Assembly (NCBI RefSeq): GCF_003012935.1
Contig: NZ_PUDR01000004.1
Coordinates: forward strand, 124,001 to 188,000
Origin: Pannonibacter carbonis
GTDB lineage: Bacteria; Pseudomonadota; Alphaproteobacteria; Rhizobiales; Stappiaceae
Direction: 5' to 3'
Length of the DNA stretch: 64,000 nucleotides
Numbering within the stretch: the stretch's first letter is position 1; each line of letters begins with the position of its first letter. Positions 16,339 through 27,258 of this stretch are shown in pieces. The translations under genes were made by a program, and so were the position numbers. The notes under the pieces were generated by a model. It was not told the DNA's origin and searched no databases. It saw only the letters and a program-made list of their open reading frames with translations.

Positions 16339-17490
16339 TCAGCCCTGCGGGGCGCGGTCAACAGTCGCACTGATCGGCACCAGCATCAGGCCGCGTTGTT
16401 CCAGATCGCGCGACCATTCCTGCAGAGCCTTGATCGTGACCGGCAATGCCGTTCCTGCAGCCACGGCAGTGCCGCGCGAACGCGCAAGGCCTTCGAGTTG
16501 CAGCAGGCGAGCATTGATCTCATCGGCTTTCGGGATTGCATCCAGCACGATGTCGACCCGGCTGAACGGGGTCTGCGCAGCGTTTGCAACGGCGGGAGCA
16601 ACCGTGCGCGACGACGAGCCGTCATCGACAAACATCAGCCCACGCCGCGTGATCTCCTCAAGGAGATACTGCATGGATGGCTCGGTGGCCGTGAACCGGG
16701 TGCCGTGGTGATTGATCACCCCGACATAATTGGTGAACCGACTGAGTAACCAGTAGAGCCGGTCCATGAATTCAGGGCCGCGCAGGCTGACCAGAAGCGT
16801 ATGCGGGCCGGGATCATTGTCCGGATAATCAAACGGCTCGAGTGGCAGTTGCAGCAGCAGTTCATGGCCAGATGTCCGGGCCTGACGCATCCAGCGGTCA
16901 AGCCGGTCGCCATAAGGCGCCAGGGCGAAGGTGACATCCGGCGGCAGGTTTTCCAGCGCATTGCGGCTGCCGGCTTCCGACAGGCCGATGCCGCCGATGA
17001 TGATGGCGATTCGCGGCGCGGAGGCTGGTTCGGCTGCAATCTGCTTGGCATAGAGATCCAGCGGCCGGATGCCATCGATGCCGACTTTCGGCACGAGACC
17101 ATGATCGGCCCGCTCGGTGACGCGGTCGTCCGGCAGCGCAGACAATTCACGGCGCGAGGCTACGTTCAGCTCAGCGCCAACAGGAGCCTCTTCGAAGCGC
17201 GGACCCAGAGTGTTGACCCTCGCCTGCACACCGTCCGGCTTGGAATCGCCGGGAATGTCGGCATTGAGCTCGACAACGGCGATATCCCGCGAGGACAGGC
17301 CCTCGACCGTGCGCTCAAGCGGCACCAAGGCGGTGGGCTCGCCGCCGAGCGGATCTTCCACCACGCCGATCCAGACCAGTCCGGTCATCAGCATGACCGT
17401 CATGATACCCATGCCGATCAGGCCAAAGGGCATGCGGAAGAACTTCCGCTTGCCCATGCCAAGGGGGGCTGTCAGGTCATTTCCGGCCAT
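16339..17490 (-). CDS. Divergent polysaccharide deacetylase family protein (YibQ-like)
   Basis: 383 residues: short cytoplasmic N-terminus, one membrane helix (about 21-44), then a low-complexity periplasmic stretch and a C-terminal YibQ/DUF610 domain (about 155-380). Visible family motifs are RIAIIIGGIGLSEAGS, LLLQLPLEPFDYP and NHHGTRFT, the last carrying the histidines. The fold is that of CE4 deacetylases, but the family is divergent and its substrate is not established. It follows ctpA and the EnvC-like gene and precedes rppH, the usual order in Rhizobiales; a cell-envelope role is likely by context. Confidence 0.88.
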   Translation of the reverse strand: MAGNDLTAPLGMGKRKFFRMPFGLIGMGIMTVMLMTGLVWIGVVEDPLGGEPTALVPLERTVEGLSSRDIAVVELNADIPGDSKPDGVQARVNTLGPRFEEAPVGAELNVASRRELSALPDDRVTERADHGLVPKVGIDGIRPLDLYAKQIAAEPASAPRIAIIIGGIGLSEAGSRNALENLPPDVTFALAPYGDRLDRWMRQARTSGHELLLQLPLEPFDYPDNDPGPHTLLVSLRGPEFMDRLYWLLSRFTNYVGVINHHGTRFTATEPSMQYLLEEITRRGLMFVDDGSSSRTVAPAVANAAQTPFSRVDIVLDAIPKADEINARLLQLEGLARSRGTAVAAGTALPVTIKALQEWSRDLEQRGLMLVPISATVDRAPQG

Positions 17491-17657
17491 GTCGCGTCTT
17501 GCCAGTGCTTGAGGCCCATCCTGGGCGATCTGTCGCCGGGGTCATCCGGCACATCTTTGTTCCCTTGCGGGATATGAGGCCGCAGCTCAAGGCGTCCGAC
17601 ATGGCTCCCTTACGCGACACACAGGAGCAGGCCGGAGACTTGAGCTGCAGCTCGCTC

Positions 17658-18998
17658 TCAGTTGGGGACGACCGCAGCCTTGCCACCGACCGGCGGGAAA
17701 GCGCTGTTCATCTGCACGCCGCGCAGGAGATCCAGCGCGAGGTTGAGCTGCTTGTCATCCTTCGGATCGGCCGGAACATAGGCCTGGCTACCGGACTCTT
17801 CCTTGCCCTCGGTGCTTTCAGAGGTCAGGTGGCCGCGCAGGCCGGCTTCGCCCTTGGTCTCGGCATTGCCCTTCATGTCTTCCGGCAGGTCCTGCAGGAC
17901 CTCGATGTCCGGCAGAATGCCCTTGGCCTGGATCGACGTGCCGGACGGGGTGTAGTAGCGCGCCGTTGTCAGACGGATTGCACCATTCGCGCCGAGCGGG
18001 ATGATGGTCTGGACCGAGCCCTTGCCGAACGACCGGGTGCCGAGCACTGTCGCCCGGCGATGGTCCTGCAGCGCACCAGCGACGATTTCCGAAGCGGATG
18101 CCGAACCGCCGTTGACCAGCACGATCACTGGCTTGCCCTTGGCGAGATCACCGGAACGGGCATTGTAACGCTGGGTTTCCTCTGCGTTGCGGCCACGGGT
18201 GGAGACGATCTCGCCGCGCTCCAGGAACGCGTCGGACACGGCGATGGCCTGGTCAAGCAGGCCGCCCGGGTTGTTGCGCAGGTCGATGACGAAACCCTTC
18301 AGCTTGTCCGCCGGGATCTTGGAGACGATCTCGTCAATGCCCTTCTGCAGGCCGTCAAAGGTCTGCTCGTTGAACTGCGTCACACGGACGTAGCCGACAT
18401 CACCCTCCTCGCGCCAGCGCACCGAGCGGATCTTGATCACATCACGTGTAATCTTCAGGACAAGCGGATCGGTTCTGCCCTGGCGGCGCAACGTCACTTC
18501 GATGTCGGTCTTGACCGGGCCACGCATCTTTTCAACGGCCTCGTTCAGGGTCAGGCCCTGAACCTGTTCGCCGTCGATGTGGGTGATGAAGTCGCCGGAC
18601 AGAACACCTGCCTTGAACGCCGGTGTGTCATCGATCGGGGAGACGACCTTGACCAGGCCCTCCTCCATGGTCACCTCGATGCCGAGGCCACCGAACTCAC
18701 CGCGCGTCTGCACCTGCATGTCACGGAAGGTCTTTGGCGACATGTAGCTGGAATGCGGGTCCAGCGAGGTGAGCATGCCGTTGATCGCCGATTCAATCAG
18801 TTCGGCATCATCAGGCACTTCGACATAGTCGGAGCGAACGCGCTCGAACACGTCGCCGAACAGGTTGAGCTGGCGGTAGGTATCCGACGCGGCCGCATTG
18901 GCTGCACCGCTCAGCCGCAGAGGCAGATTGGAGGCCGTCGTAGCGACAATGGCGCCGACCAGGATACCGGTGCACAGCAGGGTAGCTTTCCGAATCAT
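17658..18998 (-). CDS. ctpA: Carboxy-terminal processing protease (S41 family)
   Basis: 446 residues. N-terminal signal/anchor (KATLLCTGILVGAIVATTA), PDZ domain around 95-180, and S41 protease domain with the Ser-Lys dyad: Ser301 in NGGSASASEIVAG and Lys326 in RSFGKGSVQT. Periplasmic protease that trims or degrades proteins from their C-termini, often acting on peptidoglycan hydrolases. The start ATG (18996-18998) overlaps the stop of the EnvC-like gene by four bases, so synthesis is coupled to that murein hydrolase activator, in keeping with a shared role in cell-wall turnover. Confidence 0.96.
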   Translation of the reverse strand: MIRKATLLCTGILVGAIVATTASNLPLRLSGAANAAASDTYRQLNLFGDVFERVRSDYVEVPDDAELIESAINGMLTSLDPHSSYMSPKTFRDMQVQTRGEFGGLGIEVTMEEGLVKVVSPIDDTPAFKAGVLSGDFITHIDGEQVQGLTLNEAVEKMRGPVKTDIEVTLRRQGRTDPLVLKITRDVIKIRSVRWREEGDVGYVRVTQFNEQTFDGLQKGIDEIVSKIPADKLKGFVIDLRNNPGGLLDQAIAVSDAFLERGEIVSTRGRNAEETQRYNARSGDLAKGKPVIVLVNGGSASASEIVAGALQDHRRATVLGTRSFGKGSVQTIIPLGANGAIRLTTARYYTPSGTSIQAKGILPDIEVLQDLPEDMKGNAETKGEAGLRGHLTSESTEGKEESGSQAYVPADPKDDKQLNLALDLLRGVQMNSAFPPVGGKAAVVPN

Positions 18999-20428
18999 CC
19001 GCGTACCTTTTCTTCCTCCGTGCGGGCCCACCAGGGTGTGGGGTCGATCGCACTGCCATCTTTTCTGAATTCTACATACAGGACAGGACCTGCCGATCCC
19101 AAGGCAATCGTCGATGCGCTTGCCCAATGCGTGGAACCCATCACGCCCACCGGCTCTCCTGCCAGTACAAACTGCCCCGGTTCCACATCGATCCTGTCCA
19201 TCCCAGCCAGGAGAACATGATAGCCATCGCCGGCATTCAGGATCAAGAGTTGGCCAAATGACCTAAAGGGACCCGAGTAGACCACCCAGCCATCTCCGGG
19301 CGCGGTAATGCGCGCGCCGGCACGGGTGGCAATGGACTGGCCTTCAGTCACTCCGCCAAAATCATCTGCCTGGCCGAAATCCTTCAGCAAGGTGCCGGAA
19401 ACCGGGCGCGGAAGCTGGCCTTTTGTGTCGGCAAAGGCAACCGCAGGTGCAAGGCGACCGGGGTCGGCGAAGGGATCGGCGCTCCGTCGCCCGCTGGTCG
19501 GGCGCTGTTCTGTTGCCCGGGCTGCAGCTTCCGCAGCCTTGCGCGCAGAGGCGATTTCAACTTCAAGGCTCGCGATCAATTCCTTGAGAGATCCAGCCTT
19601 GCCGGCCAGTTCCTCGGCGCGCTTCTGTTCGCTCGTCAATACGCCGGCCGTCGCCTCGCGCTGCTGACGCTTGGCAGCAATCAACAGCTCAAGCCGGGAT
19701 TGCTCCTCGACCAGCCGCGTCGAATCACCGACGAGCCGCTCCTTCTCGGAAACGATGGAAATCTTCAGGCGCGTCAGTTCCTCAAGATCCGAGGCGAGCG
19801 CTTCGGCTTCGATCCTGAGGTCAGGCATGACGGCGTTCAGCAGGATCGCCGAACGGACTGCGGCCAGCGCGTCGGCGGGGCGGACTGCCAGCGCCGGAGG
19901 CGGGCGTCTGCCAATGCGCTGCAGGGAGGCCAGCACTTCGGCCAGCGTGTCCCGCCGCTCCCAAAGGGAGACGCGCACCGCATCCTCGTTTTCCGCCAGT
20001 CGCTGCAAGCGCCGCTCCGTGTTGGCGAGATCCGCCTCTAGTCCCTTGATCTTGCCTGCCGTGCGCAGGACGGCAGCATTGATTTCGGCACTGTCGCGGT
20101 CAATCGCGGCGATTTCCTGGGCGATCTCGCGCTGACGGGCGGCAGACAGTTCAATATCGCGTGACAAGGTCGCAAGTTCGGCTTCCCGCTCGGCCTTGCG
20201 CTGGCGTGCCTCGATCTCGGCAGGTGTCATTCCCGGCTGCGCTTCCGTGGCCGTGGTAACGGGCTCAGTCGCCTGCGCCAGCCCACCGGTTGCAAGGAGG
20301 CAAGCTGCTCCCAGAAGCGCAGCAAGATGCCTTGCGCGGCTCCTCACATCGCCCTGCCGTTGTCCCTTGCCTAGCACCCGTTGCTTGTCCCGGCCTTGCG
20401 CCGACCGGACGATCCGTTCAGCGCACAT
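18995..20428 (-). CDS. EnvC-like murein hydrolase activator (degenerate M23)
   Basis: 477 residues. A signal peptide lies around residues 34-53 (ALLGAACLLATGGLAQA), so the start may be later than the ATG given. Long coiled coil from about 65 to 310, Pro/Ala linker, then an M23/LytM domain (about 345-470). The metal-binding positions of active M23 enzymes are missing: GVTEGQSIAT where HxGxD is expected and LYVEFRKDG where HxH is expected. This matches EnvC, which activates amidases instead of cutting peptidoglycan itself. Coupled to ctpA downstream by an ATGA overlap. Confidence 0.9.
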   Translation of the reverse strand: MCAERIVRSAQGRDKQRVLGKGQRQGDVRSRARHLAALLGAACLLATGGLAQATEPVTTATEAQPGMTPAEIEARQRKAEREAELATLSRDIELSAARQREIAQEIAAIDRDSAEINAAVLRTAGKIKGLEADLANTERRLQRLAENEDAVRVSLWERRDTLAEVLASLQRIGRRPPPALAVRPADALAAVRSAILLNAVMPDLRIEAEALASDLEELTRLKISIVSEKERLVGDSTRLVEEQSRLELLIAAKRQQREATAGVLTSEQKRAEELAGKAGSLKELIASLEVEIASARKAAEAAARATEQRPTSGRRSADPFADPGRLAPAVAFADTKGQLPRPVSGTLLKDFGQADDFGGVTEGQSIATRAGARITAPGDGWVVYSGPFRSFGQLLILNAGDGYHVLLAGMDRIDVEPGQFVLAGEPVGVMGSTHWASASTIALGSAGPVLYVEFRKDGSAIDPTPWWARTEEEKVRG

Positions 20429-20576
20429 CTCATCCCCAAAGCATCAGACGGGGGCGTTAAGGAAGTGTTTACCAAGGTAACCGCTGCGCAAACCTTTGCG
20501 CCATTTTCCCCGCAGAACTTTGATGCAGGGGAAATACGGCAGGATGCAGGCGGACCGCCTCCTACAAACGCCCAAA

Positions 20577-20729
20577 GCCGCTCGGGCTAATCTTGTACCC
20601 AGGACGCTGAGATGCTGACGCATCACGCCCTGAGAAGGCTTAGACGCCGCTCGGGCTGGTCTTGTGTTCAGGGCGCTGAGATGCTGACGCATCACGCCCT
20701 GATAAGGCTCAGGCGCCGCACGGGCTCAG
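20577..20729. repeat. 69-bp tandem repeat (2.2 copies) with hairpins
   Basis: Two adjacent 69-base units (20577-20645 and 20646-20714) and the first 15 bases of a third (20715-20729), ending exactly at the rlmH stop codon. Each unit holds a hairpin: outer arms CAGGGCG/CGCCCTG and inner arms GATGC/GCATC around a TGAC loop (20600-20632 and 20669-20701); copy 1 has one mismatch in the outer arm. Because 69 is a multiple of three, a reading frame stays open through the repeat on the minus strand, but I do not regard it as a gene. The stretch 20429-20576 between the repeat and the EnvC-like gene shows nothing else. Confidence 0.85.
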
Positions 20730-21212
20730 TCAGACCCGATGATAGGGATGACCGGACTGGATGGTGAAGGCACGGTAGATCTGCTCGGCAATGAGAATGC
20801 GGACGATCTGGTGCGGCCAGGTCATGGCGCCAAGCGCCAGAACGACATCAGCGCGCTCACGGATGGCACTGCCGTGTCCGTCGGCGCCTCCAATGGCAAA
20901 GGCGATTTCCGGTGCGCCTTCGTCCATCCAGGTGCGAAGGCGGTCGGAAAGCGAGGGGCTGGTCATGGACTTGCCGGTCTCGTCCAGCACAACAAGCCTG
21001 GCGCGCGGCGACAGGGCCGCGAGCAGCGCGGTTGCCTCTTCGGACTTTCGGTCTTCAGGTCGCGCAGCGCGGCTTTCAGCGAGTTCGACCAGATCGACGG
21101 CGCTGACCCCGAGCCCCTTGCCCGTCTTGCGGGCGCGGTCGAGATAGCGGTCGAGGAGATCGCGGTCGGCACCCGCCTTCATGCGGCCGACTGCGGCAAT
21201 CAGGTAACGCAT
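20730..21212 (-). CDS. rlmH: 23S rRNA pseudouridine1915 N3-methyltransferase
   Basis: 160 residues. SPOUT-class methyltransferase: the SAM-binding knot includes FAIGGADGHG and the C-terminus ends with EQIYRAFTIQSGHPYHR, the hallmark of RlmH. It methylates pseudouridine 1915 of 23S rRNA on the assembled ribosome. Follows rsfS in the conserved nadD-rsfS-rlmH order; a perfect 22-base palindrome lies between rsfS and rlmH. Confidence 0.96.
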   Translation of the reverse strand: MRYLIAAVGRMKAGADRDLLDRYLDRARKTGKGLGVSAVDLVELAESRAARPEDRKSEEATALLAALSPRARLVVLDETGKSMTSPSLSDRLRTWMDEGAPEIAFAIGGADGHGSAIRERADVVLALGAMTWPHQIVRILIAEQIYRAFTIQSGHPYHRV

Positions 21213-21225
21213 GACAGATCAGCCT

Positions 21226-21247
21226 CCGGCGGGAACGTTCCCGCCGG
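21226..21247. repeat. Perfect 22-base palindrome between rsfS and rlmH
   Basis: Arms CCGGCGGGAAC and GTTCCCGCCGG meet without a spacer, giving a strong hairpin in the minus-strand transcript between rsfS and rlmH. No T-run follows on either strand, so it is more likely an RNA processing or stability element than a terminator. Confidence 0.5.
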
Positions 21248-21270
21248 TCCAGGGCAGCACAGCCGGCAAA

Positions 21271-21681
21271 TCAGCCGACGTAGTGCGGCGTTTCAGTCGA
21301 ATCTGCAGCCCACATCCGTTCCAGGTTGTAGAAGCCACGGACTTCCGGACGGAACACATGCACGATTACATCGCCGGCATCCACCAGCACCCAGTCACAA
21401 TGCGACTGGCCTTCGGCGCGCGGGTTGCCGTAACCGGCTTCCTTCAGGTCGCGCAGCAGATGGTCAGCGATGGCGCCGACATGACGGTGCGAACGGCCGG
21501 ACACGATCACCATGTAATCGGCCAAGGCGCTCTTGCCGGCAATGTTCAGGGAGACAACGTCTTCCGCCTTCGCGTCATCGAGACTGGCGAGGATCGTTTC
21601 AATCAGTGTGCCCTTGGCTTTGTCGCCGAGTGCGGACTGAAGAGGAGCGGTCGGAGCCTGCCCCTCGCTTTCAAAGGTCAT
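21271..21681 (-). CDS. rsfS: Ribosome silencing factor
   Basis: 136 residues with the RsfS/DUF143 core: AEDVVSLNIAGKSALADYMVIVSGRSHRHV and the C-terminal CDWVLVDAGDVIVHVF then FYNLERMW. RsfS binds ribosomal protein uL14 on the large subunit and blocks subunit joining when nutrients are short. The conserved gene order (nadD upstream, rlmH downstream) supports the call. The first roughly 20 residues are not conserved and the start could be slightly later. Confidence 0.95.
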   Translation of the reverse strand: MTFESEGQAPTAPLQSALGDKAKGTLIETILASLDDAKAEDVVSLNIAGKSALADYMVIVSGRSHRHVGAIADHLLRDLKEAGYGNPRAEGQSHCDWVLVDAGDVIVHVFRPEVRGFYNLERMWAADSTETPHYVG

Positions 21682-21866
21682 GTTCAGGTGTTCTGCCTTT
21701 CAAAAACAGTTGTGGCGGATGCGCATGCCTTGCCGCCGTTCACCAACAGGGTGGCAGTGTTTCAGACCTTGCCTGCCACCTGCCATCAAGAATAGCTGCC
21801 GGGACCTTACAATTTCAAGACAGATGCCTTGCCATCGTTAACGCCGGTTTACGGCAACCATGCTGC

Positions 21867-21894
21867 TTGCGCCAGTCACCTTGCGCCAGTCACC
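21867..21894. repeat. 14-bp tandem duplication at nadD 3' end
   Basis: TTGCGCCAGTCACC occurs twice head to tail (21867-21880 and 21881-21894). The second copy contains the nadD stop codon (21890-21892, minus strand). The rest of the 208-base rsfS-nadD gap shows nothing I can name. Confidence 0.6.
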
Positions 21895-22540
21895 GTTGCC
21901 CGGCTTCCCGCCGCAGGACCGTCGAGGACGTCGGGTCCAGTGGCGCATGCAGGAAAACCCAGGCCGGTGCCGGGCACCGCATCAACAGTCCAGCTTCGTT
22001 TTCCGGAACCCGGGCCCGACCGTAAACCTGAGCCATAGGGGCAAACAGCGGCGAAAGCGAGGCGCCCGGACGGTTTACCACCGCAATCGGCACGGTTTCG
22101 ACAATATCGCGCCAACTTTGCCAGCGATGGAAGCCGGCAAGATTGTCCGCACCCATGATCCAGCAGAAGGACACACCCGGCCGGCGATGCAGGATGCCGG
22201 CCAGCGTACTGGCGGTATAGCTGGTCCCCAGCACCGCCTCATAGGCGGTCACTTTCATGCGCGGATGATCGGCAATCGCGGATACCATGGCGATGCGGCG
22301 CTCGAGAGGCGCCAGTCCGGAATGATCCTTCAGCGGATTTCCAGGCGTCACCAGCCACCAGACCTGATCCAGCCCCAACCGCTGCATCGCGGTTTGGGCG
22401 ACGAGCCGGTGGCCAGAGTGGGGCGGATTGAAGGACCCGCCGAACAAGCCGATGCGATTGCCCGCTTCGGCATGAGGCAGGTTCATCCACGCAGGGTGGA
22501 CCCTTGAAGGGCAGTTCAGCTCATGCATCGACGGGGTCAT
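21890..22540 (-). CDS. nadD: Nicotinate-nucleotide adenylyltransferase
   Basis: 216 residues. The nucleotidyltransferase motif GLFGGSFNPPHSGH begins at about residue 31, and the C-terminal DPTSSTVLR corresponds to the STxxR motif. The enzyme adenylates nicotinate mononucleotide in NAD synthesis. The 18-base gap to proA indicates one transcript. The ATG at 22540 gives a long N-terminal tail before the motif; an internal ATG at 22486 is an alternative start. Shine-Dalgarno evidence does not settle it. Confidence 0.95.
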   Translation of the reverse strand: MTPSMHELNCPSRVHPAWMNLPHAEAGNRIGLFGGSFNPPHSGHRLVAQTAMQRLGLDQVWWLVTPGNPLKDHSGLAPLERRIAMVSAIADHPRMKVTAYEAVLGTSYTASTLAGILHRRPGVSFCWIMGADNLAGFHRWQSWRDIVETVPIAVVNRPGASLSPLFAPMAQVYGRARVPENEAGLLMRCPAPAWVFLHAPLDPTSSTVLRREAGQR

Positions 22541-22558
22541 CCTTCCCGCGGGCCAGCC

Positions 22559-23863
22559 TCACGGCCGTGTCTGCCCCTCGCCGCGCACGCGGTACTTGAA
22601 ACTGGTCAATTGTTCAACACCGACCGGTCCCCGAGCGTGCATACGTCCGGTCGCAATGCCAATCTCGCCGCCCATGCCGAATTCGCCGCCATCGGCAAAC
22701 TGGGTCGAGGCATTGTGCAGGACGATGGCCGAATCCACTTCCGAGAGGAACCGCTCCGCTACCGCCGCATCCTCGGTGAGGATGCAGTCGGTGTGATGCG
22801 ACCCGAAAGTCTCGATGTGGTCGATGGCCTCATCCAGACCACTGACAACACGGACCGACAGGATCTTGTCGAGATACTCGGTCGTCCAGTCCTCGTCGGT
22901 TGCCGGAATGGCCTGCGGACACAAGGCCTGAACTTCGGCATCGCCACGGATCTCGCAGCCCATGGCCGACAGTTCAGCCACAATGCCCGGCAGCAGGGCC
23001 GGCGCAATGGCGCGGTCAACGAGCAAGGTCTCCAGCGCGCCGCAGATCCCCGTCCGGCGCAGCTTGGAATTGATGATCACCGACTTTGCCGTCGCAGCAT
23101 CAGCTGCGCGGTCGAGGAAGATGTGAACGATGCCTTCGAGATGCGCGAAGACCGGGACCCGGGCGTCACTCTGGACGCGGGCGACCAGGCTCTTGCCACC
23201 ACGCGGCACGATGACATCGAGATTGCCGTTGAGGCCGGCCAGCATTTCGCCGACCGCAGCGCGATCCGCCACCGGCACGACCTGAATGGCGTCAACCGGC
23301 AAGCCGGCGGCCTGAAGCCCTGCCTGCAGCGCCGTGTGGATGGCCATGTTGGAATGCAGCGTGTCCGACCCGCCGCGCAGGATGACGGCATTGCCAGCCT
23401 TCAGGCACAGCGCGCCTGCATCGGCGGTCACGTTGGGGCGGCTCTCATAGATGACGCCGATAACGCCGAGCGGCGTGCGCACGCGCTCGATCTTCAGGCC
23501 GTTCGGGCGCTCCCAGGCGGCAATGGTGCTGCCGACCGGATCGGGCAGCGCTGCGATGTCTTCCAGTGCCCGGGCAATTGCCTCGATCCGCGCCTCGGTC
23601 AGGGTACCACGATCCAGAAAGGCCTCGGTCTGGCCGTTGGCACGCATGGCGTCCAGATCGCGCGCGTTGCCAGAAAGAATGTCCGGCGTCGCGGCGCGAA
23701 GCGCAGCGGCCATGGCGAGCAGCGCCTGGTTCTTGGTCTGCGCGGAGGCCAGCGCAAGGGCGCGGGCTGCGGCACGCGCCTTGCGGCCCATGGCCGCCAT
23801 CAACGCAGCGACATCGTCGCCCTGGCCTGCTGCATCCTTGATCTTGTCCAGCATCGTCCCCAT
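22559..23863 (-). CDS. proA: Gamma-glutamyl phosphate reductase
   Basis: 434 residues, standard length. Aldehyde dehydrogenase-fold enzyme reducing glutamyl-5-phosphate to glutamate semialdehyde with NADPH in proline synthesis. The catalytic Cys lies in [13 protein letters not shown] near residue 274, and conserved [20 protein letters not shown] and GGSDTLHSN are present. It follows proB by a 70-base gap on the same strand, so the two enzymes of the pathway are made together. Confidence 0.98.
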   Translation of the reverse strand: MGTMLDKIKDAAGQGDDVAALMAAMGRKARAAARALALASAQTKNQALLAMAAALRAATPDILSGNARDLDAMRANGQTEAFLDRGTLTEARIEAIARALEDIAALPDPVGSTIAAWERPNGLKIERVRTPLGVIGVIYESRPNVTADAGALCLKAGNAVILRGGSDTLHSNMAIHTALQAGLQAAGLPVDAIQVVPVADRAAVGEMLAGLNGNLDVIVPRGGKSLVARVQSDARVPVFAHLEGIVHIFLDRAADAATAKSVIINSKLRRTGICGALETLLVDRAIAPALLPGIVAELSAMGCEIRGDAEVQALCPQAIPATDEDWTTEYLDKILSVRVVSGLDEAIDHIETFGSHHTDCILTEDAAVAERFLSEVDSAIVLHNASTQFADGGEFGMGGEIGIATGRMHARGPVGVEQLTSFKYRVRGEGQTRP

Positions 23864-23933
23864 CCCAATCTGCCAGTCGGCGATCCGTCCGTTCAGTCTT
23901 CAGGCGCGCGGCCGGATGCGCCGCGATCCCTGC

Positions 23934-26146
<2,213 letters not shown>

Positions 26147-26695
26147 TCAGGTGTTACTTGATCCCAGAAAGTCCGCGCGCTCAAGGCGCAAGCGGACGGC
26201 CGGCACGGCGGCGCAGCGCGACAGGCTGCTGCAGTCCTCCGAACCGATGATAGCAAAGCCCGCCTTGCGCAACAGCGCCACCGAAGCGGGGTTTTCCTGC
26301 ATGACGGACGCTTCCACCGCCGCGACCTCGCGGGTGGCAAACAGCCAGCCGAGTGCGGCCAGCATTGCCTCGCCCATCAGTCCCTGTCCCCAATACGGGC
26401 GGCCAAGCCAATAGCCGATGACAGGTGTTTCATGCAATGCCCGGAAGGAAATCGCGCCCACAAGACCACCGTCATGGTCAATGGCGAAACCGATTTCCTC
26501 GATATCAGGCCAGCACGCCGCATTTGCCTCGGCGCTGCGCAGTTTTTCCAGCCCGTCCGCCCGGTCATAGGGGTGAGGCACGCGAGACAGCATCTTGGAG
26601 ACTTCATAGTCACCGAGATACTCGGCCACCCGGTCGATGTCGGCGGCGGCCAGCGGCCGCAGGGCGAGCCGCCGGCTGTCGATACGGATCGTCAT
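26147..26695 (-). CDS. GNAT N-acetyltransferase (RimJ/RimL type), first of three
   Basis: 182 residues. RimJ/RimL-like acetyltransferase: RLALRPLAAADIDRVAEYLGD at the N-terminus, PVIGYWLGRPYWGQGLMGEAM as the acetyl-CoA loop, and SVALLRKAGFAIIG near the C-terminus. Its start overlaps the stop of the next GNAT gene by four bases (ATGA). Acceptor substrate (ribosomal protein, small metabolite or antibiotic) cannot be read. It lies directly upstream of obgE. Confidence 0.9.
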   Translation of the reverse strand: MTIRIDSRRLALRPLAAADIDRVAEYLGDYEVSKMLSRVPHPYDRADGLEKLRSAEANAACWPDIEEIGFAIDHDGGLVGAISFRALHETPVIGYWLGRPYWGQGLMGEAMLAALGWLFATREVAAVEASVMQENPASVALLRKAGFAIIGSEDCSSLSRCAAVPAVRLRLERADFLGSSNT

Positions 26696-27258
26696 GCCGG
26701 CAGCCTCCGGTCCTCGAAGGACGCCCGGTCGAGGCGCACGACGATGTTGCGGACCTTGCGGTTCAGCGGCCGGGCAAAGCGCTCGGTCACCGCCGTCGGC
26801 AGGAAACCTAGCCGGCGAAGGACCGCGCGGGATGCTGCGTTTTCCTCATAGACCCGGGCCGCAACCGCTGCGCAACGGTGCGTCTCAAACGCCCATCCCA
26901 GTACCCGCTGTGCGGCTTCGGTCGTGTAGCCGAAGCCCTGAAATGGCCGGCCAAGCCAGTAGCCCAGCGTCGGACACTCCGCAGCTTCCGTGAGATCTCC
27001 GGGCGGATCGATCGCGATCAGACCGATGAACACGCCGCCCAGCGTGATGGCGAAGACCGCCGGGTCTTTCAGCGGATTGATCTTTTCCTGCCGGGCGATC
27101 AGTTGTTCCGCAGCCCCCTCCTCATAGGGCCAGGCAAAGCTGGTCATCCAGCGGGCAATCTCGAAGTCCTGACCGCCGAGGCGGGCAATCGCCTCGGCAT
27201 CACTGGCCTCCAGCGGCCGCAGGACAAGACGGCGCGAACGCAAAACGGGAAGCGTCAT
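26692..27258 (-). CDS. GNAT N-acetyltransferase (RimJ/RimL type), second of three
   Basis: 188 residues with the same layout as its neighbours: RRLVLRPLEASDAEAIARL at the start, PTLGYWLGRPFQGFGYTTEAA as the acetyl-CoA loop and ASRAVLRRLGFLPT. ATGA overlaps on both sides join it to the flanking GNAT genes. The three proteins look like products of old tandem duplication since they share architecture but differ widely in sequence. Substrate unknown. Confidence 0.9.
   Translation of the reverse strand: MTLPVLRSRRLVLRPLEASDAEAIARLGGQDFEIARWMTSFAWPYEEGAAEQLIARQEKINPLKDPAVFAITLGGVFIGLIAIDPPGDLTEAAECPTLGYWLGRPFQGFGYTTEAAQRVLGWAFETHRCAAVAARVYEENAASRAVLRRLGFLPTAVTERFARPLNRKVRNIVVRLDRASFEDRRLPA

Noticed and set aside
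17499-19220. 573-codon plus-strand frame antisense to ctpA
   Set aside because: Covers ctpA fully, no recognisable motif, and composition typical of antisense frames.
20444-20695. 83-codon minus-strand frame through the 69-bp repeat
   Set aside because: Stays open because the repeat unit is 23 codons long; no Shine-Dalgarno and no similarity.
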